A DNA stretch of 64,000 bases, from the NCBI GenBank assembly GCA_036365145.1, contig JAEOAD010000034.1, positions 16,955,501-17,019,500 on the forward strand. Reading direction: 5' to 3'. Shown one piece after another: positions 56,555-64,000 of this stretch (its first letter is position 1; every line of letters begins with the position of its first letter). The DNA is from Orientallactaga sibirica. Taxonomy: Eukaryota > Chordata > Mammalia > Rodentia > Dipodidae. The position numbers were made by a program, and so were the translations under genes. The notes under the pieces are model-generated. The model did not search any database, was not told where the DNA came from, and saw nothing but the letters and a program-made list of their open reading frames with translations.

Positions 56555-57436
56555 GTGACTCAAGAGGAAGTGAGATACACCCCTAAAGAACTTCAGGAGC
56601 TTTCTAACTTGTACAGGCAGAAGCATGGGGAATATATGTGGGAATGGATTTTAAGGGTGTGGGATGATGGAGGAAGGAATATAAAATTAGATCAAGCTGA
56701 ATTTATTGAAATGGGCCCACTAACCAGAGATTTTAGATTTAACACTGCAGCTCATGCAGTTGGAAGAGGTGCCAAGAGTTTATTTGATTGGTTGGCTGAA
56801 GTATGGATCCAAAGATGGCCTACTGTGAATGAGCTTGAGCTGCCTGATATCCCTTGGCTTAATGTTGATGAAGGGATTAAAAGGCTCAGAGAACTTGGAA
56901 TGCTGGAGTGGATTTACCATGTAAACTCATCTTTAAGCCCGCAATGGGAGCGTGCAGAAGATGTGCCCTTCACTAAGACTATAAGAAACAGATTTGTGAG
57001 GGGAGCACCAGCACACTTAAAGTCCCCAATCATTGGTCTTTTATGTAAAGAAGACATCACAGTGGGAGCCGCAGTTGCTGCATTAGGTGACTTAGATGCA
57101 ATGGGTCTAACTGGCTCTCGGGGTAACAAGGGCCAAGTATCAGCACTGAATCGCCAAAGGCAAGGTGGGCGTGTTTACCGTAATGGACAGCGCAGGCAAA
57201 ACAATGCTCGTAACAGTATGACTCGTGTAGACCTTTGGTACTGGCTGCTTAATCATGGTGTTCCCAGAAGTGAAATAGATAAAAAGCCTACTAAGTTCCT
57301 GCTTGATCTGTATAAGCAGAAAAGTTCCAGAGCAAAGAACCCAAAGGCCACTTTGAATTATAGCAACAGAGAATCAAGGCCTCTTAACCAGTTTCCAGAC
57401 TTGAGCCAGTTTACAGATCCTGAACCCCTTGATTGA
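56555..57436 (+). CDS. gag: ERVL gag C-terminal part (capsid), copy 2
   Basis: A 293-codon open frame covering the capsid-like region without interruption. Landmarks by residue: TPKELQELSNLYRQKHGEY (about 9-27), WILRVWDDGGRN (31-42), KSLFDWLAEVWIQRWPT (74-90), RLRELGMLEWIYH (110-122), ITVGAAVAALGDLDAMGLTG (about 166-185), a basic NC-like stretch (RQRQGGRVYRNGQRRQ, about 201-216) and the Tyr/Trp-rich VDLWYWLLNHGV (226-237). There is no CCHC knuckle. The GTG at 56555 is only the first in-frame start-like codon; the real protein would begin in the N-terminal part, which lies in another frame. It closely resembles the ERVL gag from which the Fv1 restriction factor arose. Confidence 0.85.
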   Translation: MTQEEVRYTPKELQELSNLYRQKHGEYMWEWILRVWDDGGRNIKLDQAEFIEMGPLTRDFRFNTAAHAVGRGAKSLFDWLAEVWIQRWPTVNELELPDIPWLNVDEGIKRLRELGMLEWIYHVNSSLSPQWERAEDVPFTKTIRNRFVRGAPAHLKSPIIGLLCKEDITVGAAVAALGDLDAMGLTGSRGNKGQVSALNRQRQGGRVYRNGQRRQNNARNSMTRVDLWYWLLNHGVPRSEIDKKPTKFLLDLYKQKSSRAKNPKATLNYSNRESRPLNQFPDLSQFTDPEPLD

Positions 57437-57828
57437 AGGGGTGGCCAGGTCCCTTTGAGGAAGGACCCTCCCATAATCCCCAAAAGTTTCAATATTAAGC
57501 TTAGTCCTATCCTTCCTCAGAGGGACCTACGGCCTTTTGCTAGGGTAACTGTACACTGGGAAAAGGAAATAATCAGACTTTTCGGGGCTTACTGGATACT
57601 GGCTCTGAATTGACATTGATTCCAGGAGACCCTAACCGGCATCGTGGCCCTCCAGTTAAAGTAGGTGCTTATGGAGGTCAGGTGATCAATGGAGTTTTGG
57701 CAAATGTTAGACTGACAGTAGGTCCAGTGGGTCCCCGAACTCATCCTGTGGTTATTTCCCCAGTCCCAGAATGCATAATTGGGATAGATATACTTAGGAG
57801 CTGGCAAAACCCCACATTGGTTCTTTGA
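57437..57828 (+). pseudogene. pro: ERVL aspartic protease, copy 2, frameshifted
   Basis: DTGS active site at 57595-57606, then LTLIPGDPNRHRGPPVK, KVGAYGGQVINGVLANV and the C-terminal [14 protein letters not shown] (57610-57828 open). The upstream part is out of frame because 'cactgggaaaagg' lacks a G present in copy 1. Thus copy 1 keeps the N-terminal half in frame and copy 2 keeps the C-terminal half. It ends at a frame break with RT near 57810-57828 that both copies share. Confidence 0.82.
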
Positions 57829-59588
57829 CTTGTGGGGTGAGGGCCATTATGGTTGGAAAGGCCAAATGGAAGCCATTGGAGCTCCCTCTACCAAGGAAAA
57901 TAGTGAACCAGAAACAGTATCGCATCCCTGGAGGAATTGCAGAGATTAATGCCACTATAAAGGACTTGAAGGATGCAGGGGTGGTGGTTCCCACCACATC
58001 CCCCTTTAACTCCCCTATTTGGCCTGTTCAGAAGACAGACGGATCTTGGAGAATGACAGTGGATTATCGGAAACTTAATCAGGTGGTGACTCATATTGCA
58101 GCTGCTGTACCAGATGTGGTTTCTTTACTTGAGCAGATTAACACATCTCCTGGTACCTGGTATGCAGCTACTGATCTTGCGAATGCCTTCTTCTCCATAC
58201 CTGTCCATAAGGACCACCAGAAGCAATTTGCCTTCAGCTGGCAAGGTCAGCAGTACACATTTACTGTGTTACCTCAAGGTTATATTAACTCTCCAGCCCT
58301 GTGTCATAGCTTAGTTCGCAGGGATCTTGATCGTCTGTGCCTTCCACAAGGTGTCACATTGGTCCATTATATCGATGACATTATGCTGATTGGATTGAAT
58401 GAGCAGGAGGTGGCAGCCACTCTGGAGTTGCTGGTACAGCATATGCGCATCAGGGGATGGGAAATAAATCCATCCAAAATTCAAGGACCTTCCACCTCCG
58501 TGAAATTTCTAGGAGTCCAGTGGTGTGGGGCTTGCAGGGACATTCCTTCTAAGGTGAAGGATAAGTTGTTGCACCTGGCCCCTCCTACCACTAAGAAGGA
58601 AGCACAACGTCTAGTGGGCCTATTTGGATTTTGGAGACAGCACATTCCTCACTTGGGTGTGTTACTCCGTCCCATATACCAAGTGACTCGGAAAGCTACT
58701 AGTTTTCAGTGGGGCCCAGAACAAGAGAAGGCTCTTCAACAGGTCCAGGCTGCTGTGCAGGCAGCTCTGCCACTTGGGCCATATGATCCAGCAGATCCAA
58801 TGATACTTGAGGTGTCAGTGGCAGATAGGGATGCTGTTTGGAGCCTTTGGCAGGCCCCCATAGGTGAATCACACCGGAGGCCCTTGGGATTCTGGAGCAA
58901 GGCCCTGCCATCATCTGCAGACAATTATTCTCCCTTTGAGAGACAGCTCTTGGCTTGCTATTGGGCCTTAATAGAAACTGAACGCTTGACAATGGGCCAT
59001 CAAGTTATTATGCGACCTGAACTGCCCATTATGAGCTGGGTGTTATCTGACCCACCAGGCCATAAAGTTGGACGTGCACAGCAGCAGTCCATCATCAAGT
59101 GGAAGTGGTATATCCGTGATCGGGCTCGAGCAGGCCCTGAAGGCACAAGTAAGTTACATGAGGAGGTTGCCCAAATGCCTATGGTTGCTACTCCTGTTTC
59201 AATGCCTTCTGTCCCCAAGCATGCACCTATGGCATCATGGGGTGTGCCCTATGATCAGTTGACTGAAGAGGAGAAGACCAGGGCATGGTTTACAGATGGT
59301 TCAGCACGCTATGCAGGCACGTCCCAGAAGTGGACAGCTGCAGCGTTACAGCCCCTTTCTGGGACAACTCTGAAGGACTGTGGTGAAGGGAAGTCTTCAC
59401 AATGGGCAGAACTACGGGCAGTACACATGGTTGTGCATTTTGCTTGGAAAGAAAAATGGCCAGATGTGCTTGATTATACACTGATTCCTGGGCTGTGGCC
59501 AATGGTTTGGCAGGATGGTCCGGGACATGGAAGGAGCATGATTGGAAAATTGGTGAAAAGGACATTTGGGGAAGATGTATGTGGATAG
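57825..59588 (+). CDS. pol: ERVL reverse transcriptase and RNase H N-part, copy 2
   Basis: The longest open frame in the window, 587 codons. [22 protein letters not shown] (about residues 16-35), [20 protein letters not shown] (60-79), first catalytic Asp in [11 protein letters not shown] (58173-58175; copy 1 has Ile for the Thr), [15 protein letters not shown] (148-162) and YIDDIMLIG (active site 58368-58379). YIDD replaces the common YMDD/YVDD. Connection: [20 protein letters not shown]. RNase H: Asp in WFTDGSARY (59295-59297) and Glu in SQWAELRAV (59409-59411). The frame ends past a shared frameshift near 59460-59483, so the third RNase H Asp is encoded in the next frame. All visible RT catalytic residues are present. 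Confidence 0.9.
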   Translation: MTCGVRAIMVGKAKWKPLELPLPRKIVNQKQYRIPGGIAEINATIKDLKDAGVVVPTTSPFNSPIWPVQKTDGSWRMTVDYRKLNQVVTHIAAAVPDVVSLLEQINTSPGTWYAATDLANAFFSIPVHKDHQKQFAFSWQGQQYTFTVLPQGYINSPALCHSLVRRDLDRLCLPQGVTLVHYIDDIMLIGLNEQEVAATLELLVQHMRIRGWEINPSKIQGPSTSVKFLGVQWCGACRDIPSKVKDKLLHLAPPTTKKEAQRLVGLFGFWRQHIPHLGVLLRPIYQVTRKATSFQWGPEQEKALQQVQAAVQAALPLGPYDPADPMILEVSVADRDAVWSLWQAPIGESHRRPLGFWSKALPSSADNYSPFERQLLACYWALIETERLTMGHQVIMRPELPIMSWVLSDPPGHKVGRAQQQSIIKWKWYIRDRARAGPEGTSKLHEEVAQMPMVATPVSMPSVPKHAPMASWGVPYDQLTEEEKTRAWFTDGSARYAGTSQKWTAAALQPLSGTTLKDCGEGKSSQWAELRAVHMVVHFAWKEKWPDVLDYTLIPGLWPMVWQDGPGHGRSMIGKLVKRTFGEDVCG

Positions 59589-60337
59589 AGCTCTCTGAAT
59601 GGGCAAAGGATATAAAGATACTTGTGTCCCATGTTAATGCTCATCAGAAGGTGACCTCATCAGAGGAGGACTTTAATAATCAAGTAGATAAGCTGACACG
59701 TTCTGTGGACAGTGGTCAACCTCTTTCCTCAGCCACCCCTGTCATTGCCCAATGGGCCCATGAACAAAGTGGCCATGGTGGCAGGGATGCAGGTTATGCA
59801 TGGGCCCAACAACACGGACTTCCACTAACTAAGGCTGACCTGGCTACGGCTGCTGCTGAGTGCCAAATCTGCCAGCAGCAGAGACCAACTCTGAGCCCCC
59901 GATATGGTAGTATTCCACGGGGTGACCAGCCAGCAACTTGGTGGCAAGTCGACTATATTGGACCTCTACCATCATGGAAAGGGCAGCGTTTTGTCCTTAC
60001 TGGAATAGACACTTATTCTGGGTATGCATTTGCTTTTCCTGCACGTAATGCTTCTGCCAAAACTACGATCCGTGGGCTTACAGAATGCCTTATCCACCGT
60101 CATGGAATTCCACACAGCATTGCTTCTGACCAAGGAACTCACTTCACAGCCAAGGAAGTACAGCAGTGGGCTCATGATCATGGAATTCACTGGTCTTACC
60201 ATGTGCCCCACCACCCTGAAGCAGCTGGCTTGATAGAGCGGTGGAATGGCCTTTTAAAGAAACAGCTGCAGTGCCAACTAGGTGGCAATAGCTTGGAGGG
60301 CTGGGGCGTGTCCTCCAGCAGGCTGTATATGCTCTGA
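59483..60337 (+). CDS. pol: ERVL RNase H end and integrase, copy 2
   Basis: Overlaps the RT frame by about 100 bases in another frame. It starts with the RNase H Asp (YTDSW, 59483-59485), then [10 protein letters not shown] and NNQVDKLT. Integrase follows: HH-CC zinc region (HEQSGH, CQIC), catalytic Asp in QVDYIG (59951-59953), Asp in SDQGTH (60128-60130) and Glu in GLIERWNG (60236-60238). Spacing from the second Asp to Glu is 35 residues, the D,D(35)E pattern. Unlike copy 1 the core is unbroken. The C-terminus goes out of frame at 'ctggggcgtgtcc' (60302-60314), where copy 1 has one more G, and ends early at 60337. It is the best preserved integrase in the window. Confidence 0.9.
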   Translation, partial: DSWAVANGLAGWSGTWKEHDWKIGEKDIWGRCMWIELSEWAKDIKILVSHVNAHQKVTSSEEDFNNQVDKLTRSVDSGQPLSSATPVIAQWAHEQSGHGGRDAGYAWAQQHGLPLTKADLATAAAECQICQQQRPTLSPRYGSIPRGDQPATWWQVDYIGPLPSWKGQRFVLTGIDTYSGYAFAFPARNASAKTTIRGLTECLIHRHGIPHSIASDQGTHFTAKEVQQWAHDHGIHWSYHVPHHPEAAGLIERWNGLLKKQLQCQLGGNSLEGWGVSSSRLYML

Positions 60338-60400
60338 ATCAGCGTCCTATATATGGTGCTGTTTCTCCTATAGCCAGTTCACGGGTCCAGGAATCAAGGG

Positions 60401-60985
60401 GTGGAAATGGGAATGGTACCACTTACCATCACCCCAAGTGACCCATTAGCCAAATTTTTGCTTCCTGTACCCACAACCTTACGCTCTGCTGGCCTAGAGG
60501 TCTTGGTTCCAGAGGGGGGAGTGCTTTCGCCAGGAGGCACAAAGAACATTCCATTGAACTGGAAGCTGAGATTTCCCCCTGGCCACTTTGGGCTCCTGAT
60601 GCCCTTGAGTGCACAGGCTGAGAAAGGAGTTACAGTGTTAGCAGGGGTAATTGATCCAGATTACCAGGGTGAAATTGGACTGCTCCTCCACAATGGAGGT
60701 AAGGAAGAGTATGTCTGGAGTGCTGGAGATTCTCTAGGGCGTCTCTTGGTATTACCATGCCCTGTTATCAAAGTCAATGGACAACTGCAACAACCCAATC
60801 AAGGCAGTGTGATAAATGGCCCAGATCCTTCAGGAATGAAGGTATGGGTCACCCCTCCAGGTAAAGAACCAAGACCTGCTGAGGTGCTTGCTGAAGGAGG
60901 AGGAAATACTGAATGGGTAGTAGAAGAAGGCAGTAACAAATACCAGCTAAGGCCACGGGATCAGTTACAAAAACGTGGACTGTAA
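60401..60985 (+). CDS. ERVL dUTPase-like domain
   Basis: A 194-codon frame after integrase. dUTPase hydrolyses dUTP to dUMP, limiting uracil in viral DNA, and the ERVL group is known to carry one at this place. Motif 1 is AGLEVLVP (Glu where AG-D-L is usual), motif 2-like GLLMPLSAQAEKG, motif 3 AGVIDPDYQGEIG with the catalytic Asp kept, motif 4-like SAGDSLGRLLVLP. The glycine-rich motif 5 is not found; the C-terminus is WVVEEGSNKYQLRPRD. Changes in motifs 1 and 4 and the missing motif 5 suggest weak or no activity. Only copy 2 has it; copy 1 is deleted here. The start used is a GTG; in the virus this would be the C-terminal end of pol. Confidence 0.88.
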   Translation: MEMGMVPLTITPSDPLAKFLLPVPTTLRSAGLEVLVPEGGVLSPGGTKNIPLNWKLRFPPGHFGLLMPLSAQAEKGVTVLAGVIDPDYQGEIGLLLHNGGKEEYVWSAGDSLGRLLVLPCPVIKVNGQLQQPNQGSVINGPDPSGMKVWVTPPGKEPRPAEVLAEGGGNTEWVVEEGSNKYQLRPRDQLQKRGL

Positions 60986-61328
60986 TTGCCATGAGTGTTC
61001 CTGTCTTACCTTGTTAAGAGTGTTTGTACATATGTACACCAATATTAAGATGTTTTGTTCTTCCTCTATTGCTCTATTAGGTAATTAATACTGAGTAAGA
61101 TCATATTGCTAGTTAATCACTGTTGAATTTATATTTGACTTGTTATATGAGACTAAGCCTTCCTCAAGGAACTTGCTTGTGTGTGTGGGGATGATTGTGC
61201 GTTTCCGGTTGTACGAGGGATAGTTATATCATGTTAGGCGGAATTATGACCTTGTTACTGTCTTCATTTGGAAATTAAGTAGAATGTAAAGATATATGGT
61301 TTGGTGTCAAGTTGACAAGGGGTGGACT
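60986..61328 (+). other. ERVL 3' untranslated region with polypurine tract; no env
   Basis: 343 bases without a long open frame. No surface/transmembrane protein region is present, as expected for ERVL. The purine-rich 'caaggggtgga' (about 61315-61326) just before the LTR is the plus-strand primer (polypurine tract). Confidence 0.8.
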
Positions 61329-61858
61329 TGTGATGGTTAAGTTTGTGTCAACTTGATTTGTTTAGGAATCCACAGACATTCCTCATAAGTGTGTTTCTGA
61401 GGCTGCCTCTAGGAAGGATTAACTAAAGGAAGAATCCTGCCCCCAGGGGTAAGCCTTCCCCAGAGTGGGCGGCCCAGAGTGGGCGGCCCCTCTTGGAGGA
61501 GGGGCTGGTTGATAAAAGGAGCTCTGGGAAGAAAGGCTCTCTCTCTCCCACCTGGCTGCCGGTGCTACTAGCTGCTTGGTGTTTTCTGCTTGGTACCTGC
61601 TGCTTGGTGTTGCTGCTCTCCAGTGTGGACTGAAGACCAGGGTGGACTGAAGAGCAGCGTCTCTCCAGGAAGCCTCCAGGCCTTCAGTGCGGATTGGGAC
61701 TGCTGAGGCCTCCAGCCTGCACTGAGCAGCTACCGGGTTTCTTCACTCTCGGACCTGCAACCTGCTATTGCTGGACTGTGTAAGCTAATCCAATAAATCC
61801 CCTTTTAATACAATTCATTCTGTCCATTCTGTTCCTCTAGAGAACCCTGACTAATACA
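61329..61858 (+). repeat. ERVL 3' LTR
   Basis: 530 bp, TGTGATGG to CTAATACA, with AATAAA at 61792-61797. Followed by AATCT (61859-61863), the right target duplication, and the rest of the split MaLR LTR. Confidence 0.93.
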
Positions 61859-61863
61859 AATCT

Positions 61864-62093
61864 CAAACCCACCACCACACCTTAAGACCAGCCCCCAATG
61901 ACATTACCTCTTACAAGGTGATTGCAGATGCAAACTATGAACTAATAAAACACTGAATATATTACATAATTAAAACACAGAATAGTCCAAATTCAAAGGT
62001 TCTCACAGTCTTGACCAAATAAATTAAATACTTTCAACATGTAAAGGCACAGAGCAAACATTAACTAATTAAAACAATATTCAAACTACCACA
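61864..62093 (-). repeat. MaLR 3' LTR, inner part, with an internal duplication
   Basis: Resumes the LTR with CAAACCCACCACCACACC. Unlike the right LTR it contains roughly 115 extra bases (about 61968-62080) in place of about 9. Some 80 of these (61985-62065) duplicate internal sequence at 62149-62230 ('gtccaaattcaaaggttctc...acaaagagc'-like order) with few differences. Confidence 0.85.
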
Positions 62094-63264
62094 TTCCCCC
62101 CAGGGCCCCCAATAGATTTATAACTATCACGCATTGTGAATTGTACTCAGTCCAAATTCAAAGGTTCTCACAGTCTTGACCAAATAAGTTAAATACTTTC
62201 AACATGTAAAGGCACAGAGCAAACATTTTTAACTGGTATAAGTCATAGCAAGGAGAGACGAGAACAATGCAAACTCAACCATCATCAGCAGTCATCAAAC
62301 TTCCGCAGTTCAAATTCAATATAACCAGAGACTGACAGTCTCCAGGTTTTCCAATTCCGTCCTCCAGCTGGGCAGAGTAGCCAGGGAAAACTTTCATTCC
62401 ATGCCAACACTGCACCCCATGGTAGCCCTTGCATAGTCCTGGTATATCCAAAACATCTTCAGGTCTCCATGCAAACCATCTTCCAAAGGCTCTTCCAGCC
62501 TATTCCTGAGGGTCTTCATGCCCTGCCTCATGCCGCATCTCAGCAGCGGTTCCTGGAACCTTGTGCAATTCATGACCACTCCATGCATTTTTCATGCTTC
62601 CAAAACTAAAACCAGGTGTGCAGGACACAGCCATATTCTTAATCCAGGGACAAAATAAATCATAGCCTTGAAAAGCAGGTTCCTTCTCCAGTCAACTCTT
62701 TCCAAGAGTTTGCATTTCTAGCAGTCTTTCCTCAGGCATCCCCTCCATTGTTTTAATGTAAAGCAGTCAGGCCACCTTCCTTCCACCTTCCTTAAGATTG
62801 CTAATGTATTGACAATAGCAGCTCCTGTAACCTAAAACCAGTCTCAGTGCCTCTAATTTTAAATTGCTTGAGGTTTTCCAACTTAAAATCTTAAATATCT
62901 CAGTCCTGTATCTTTAGCCAAACACATCAGTCCATTACAAATTTAACTACGATCAAACTTTCTGGACCTGGATAGCAGAACATAGCCCTCCCTTATGCCA
63001 GTAGCCCAGTTCCAACAAAGTCCTCTGCAGTCTTTCCTTCCCCTTAGAAAGCTCATAAGCCAAACCTTGAAGTTCAATACTGTCTGCACTTAGCATTCTC
63101 AAACTCTCATCAGAATAGTCCATAAAACTTGGCTTACCACTCCATAAGGCATCTTCAGTTGCAAGCACCAAGTCCAGGGACATTCCTCCAAAACAAAGGT
63201 TCCAAAAGACGAACATCCACATGGTCTGGTTCATCTCACCCCACACTTCTAGGTACCACTTTAC
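62094..63264 (-). mobile_element. MaLR non-coding internal region
   Basis: 1.17 kb between the two LTRs. Read on the minus strand it starts with the tRNA-Leu-like primer site and continues with '...tttggaacctttgttttgga', 'gcttatgagctttctaaggg' text like that of the MaLR internal at 13.2 kb ('ggcttatgaggggaagaaag'). Open frames at 62953-63246 and 62394-62588 are not supported as genes. Confidence 0.75.
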
Positions 63265-63655
63265 TGTAGCAGACAGCTTCAGGTTCGCTGAGATGAACTT
63301 CCAGACCAGGCATAGTTATGGAGGAAGGGATATTATTTATTGAAGCTTACAGATCCAGGGGAAGCTCTATAATGGGTAGAGAAGAGGCCTGCTCTCACAG
63401 GACCAGGCAAGAGAGAGAAAAAATCCAACCAGGCACACAGTACACAGAGCAAAACTACTGCCAAAGAGTCACACAGCACACTTCAGGAACTCCTGCTAGG
63501 CACACTTTGCATATATTTACAATAGAATCTCAAACCCACCACCACACCTTAAGACCAGCCCCAGTGACATTGCCTCTAGCAAGGTGATTGCAGATGCAAA
63601 CTATAAACTAATAAAACACTGAATATATTGGGAGACATATATTCAAACTACCACA
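63265..63655 (-). repeat. MaLR 5' LTR (uninterrupted)
   Basis: 391 bp, TGTAGCAGACAG to AACTACCACA on the plus strand. It contains 'caatagaatctcaaacccac' (63521-63540), the intact counterpart of the ERVL insertion point, so it serves as an in-window empty-site reference. Confidence 0.92.
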
Positions 63656-63660
63656 TCTGT

Positions 63661-64000
63661 CTATGCCTCAGGTCCCTATTGCTGTTGTAAACACTACCAA
63701 CTTTGTTGCCTATAATGTCTTTGCCTCGCCTTATCATTCTAGAAGTCACACTTCTGGAGAATTTCACTGATAGAGGACCAAGAGGTTTTTGTAGCCACAA
63801 TCCTTTCTAGAAGCTCCAAGGGAATATCCATTGTGTGACTTTTCTGCTTCTGAAGTCTATCCAAATTTTTTGGTTCATGGACTCTTCCATTTTCATAGCC
63901 ATTATTGGCTGAAGAAGACATTTTAATGCATCCATCTTTCTAGTTCTGGTGGTCAATTTCCTCCTCTATCAACCATCATCTATAGAGGGGACATACGACC
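63661..64000. other. No gene confirmed; one candidate small frame
   Basis: A minus-strand ATG-initiated frame of 60 codons at 63739-63921 (begins MSSSANNGYENGRVHEP, contains MDIPLELLERIV, ends EILQKCDF) has protein-like composition and lies outside recognised repeats. It could be a processed-pseudogene fragment or chance. The product is not recognised. Confidence 0.3.

Larger units (their letters stand above)
49887..61858 (+). mobile_element. Tandem ERVL provirus (class III endogenous retrovirus)
   Basis: A young provirus with three LTRs and two internal copies: LTR (49887-50423), copy 1 (50424-55226), truncated LTR (55227-55693), copy 2 (55694-61328), LTR (61329-61858). AATCT (49882-49886 and 61859-61863) is a perfect 5-bp target duplication. 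A primer site matching the tRNA-Leu 3' end follows the first two LTRs. The gene order gag, protease, RT-RNase H, integrase, dUTPase with no env is that of the ERVL group (MERVL, HERV-L). Very few substitutions separate the copies, so the element is young. Every coding unit has at least one frameshift as written, so no complete polyprotein is encoded. Confidence 0.93.
49621..63655 (-). mobile_element. MaLR-type LTR element (minus), split by an ERVL
   Basis: A complete LTR-internal-LTR element on the minus strand. The right LTR (63265-63655) is its 5' LTR and the left LTR (49621-49886 plus 61864-62093) is its 3' LTR. Both have TG...CA ends, and the whole is flanked by perfect TCTGT copies (49616-49620, 63656-63660), the 5-bp duplication of the ERVL/MaLR group. 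On the minus strand a primer site 'gtggtacctagaagtg' (63246-63261) resembles the tRNA-Leu site, and a purine-rich 'ttgggggccctggggggaa' (62094-62112) lies at the 3' end of the internal region. The internal 1.2 kb has no intact gag or pol. The left LTR was later invaded by the ERVL described below. Confidence 0.85.

Noticed and set aside
60986..61328. Possible env gene of the ERVL
   Set aside because: Only 343 bases with no long frame, signal peptide or membrane segment.
55227..61863. Two separate ERVL insertions side by side
   Set aside because: Only the outermost LTRs have a target duplication. No 5-bp duplication surrounds the middle LTR, so a single insertion later doubled is simpler.

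Overview
The window looks like intergenic DNA from a rodent. I find no host protein-coding gene, no rRNA or tRNA gene and no CRISPR array. The repeats point to a jerboa-type rodent (Dipodidae, for example Jaculus). They are B1-like SINEs, two B2/B3-like SINEs, many copies of a tRNA-headed SINE with a GA-rich internal block and (A/T)-rich tail that matches my memory of the jerboa DIP family, MaLR/ERVL LTRs, and one lineage of L1. The species is an inference; the repeat content is seen.

Layout. 1-22.8 kb is AT-rich unique DNA sprinkled with old LTR remnants (about 1.7, 4.0, 7.8, 8.2, 9.8 and 12.9 kb), SINEs and one L1 ORF2 tail (4.6-5.5 kb). 22.9-46 kb is an L1 thicket. It holds several minus-strand L1 pieces (3'UTR, ORF2 C-terminus, reverse transcriptase and endonuclease parts). 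A plus-strand, internally deleted L1 with 5'UTR monomers is inserted at 26.3-28.8 kb, and a second nested L1 3' end lies at 29.87-31.10 kb. SINEs and a solo LTR have hopped into these. 46-49.6 kb is mostly unique and ends with a MaLR LTR.

49.6-63.66 kb is the highlight, a nested LTR-element stack. The host is a minus-strand MaLR-type element (LTR-internal-LTR, 5-bp target duplication TCTGT). Its left LTR was split by a young plus-strand class III endogenous retrovirus (ERVL type, 49887-61858, target duplication AATCT, tRNA-Leu primer site). The ERVL is a tandem: LTR, internal copy 1, 5'-truncated LTR, internal copy 2, LTR. Each internal copy carries gag related to the source of Fv1, protease, reverse transcriptase, RNase H and integrase. 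Copy 2 adds a dUTPase-like domain after integrase. There is no env. Both copies are broken by frameshifts. Some are shared, so they predate the duplication or belong to its source. Others are private 1-bp homopolymer changes that could be real or could be long-read consensus errors.

Nothing here acts as a cellular pathway. The coding content is retroelement machinery: ERVL gag-pro-pol-dUTPase, L1 ORF1/ORF2 fragments and non-autonomous passengers.
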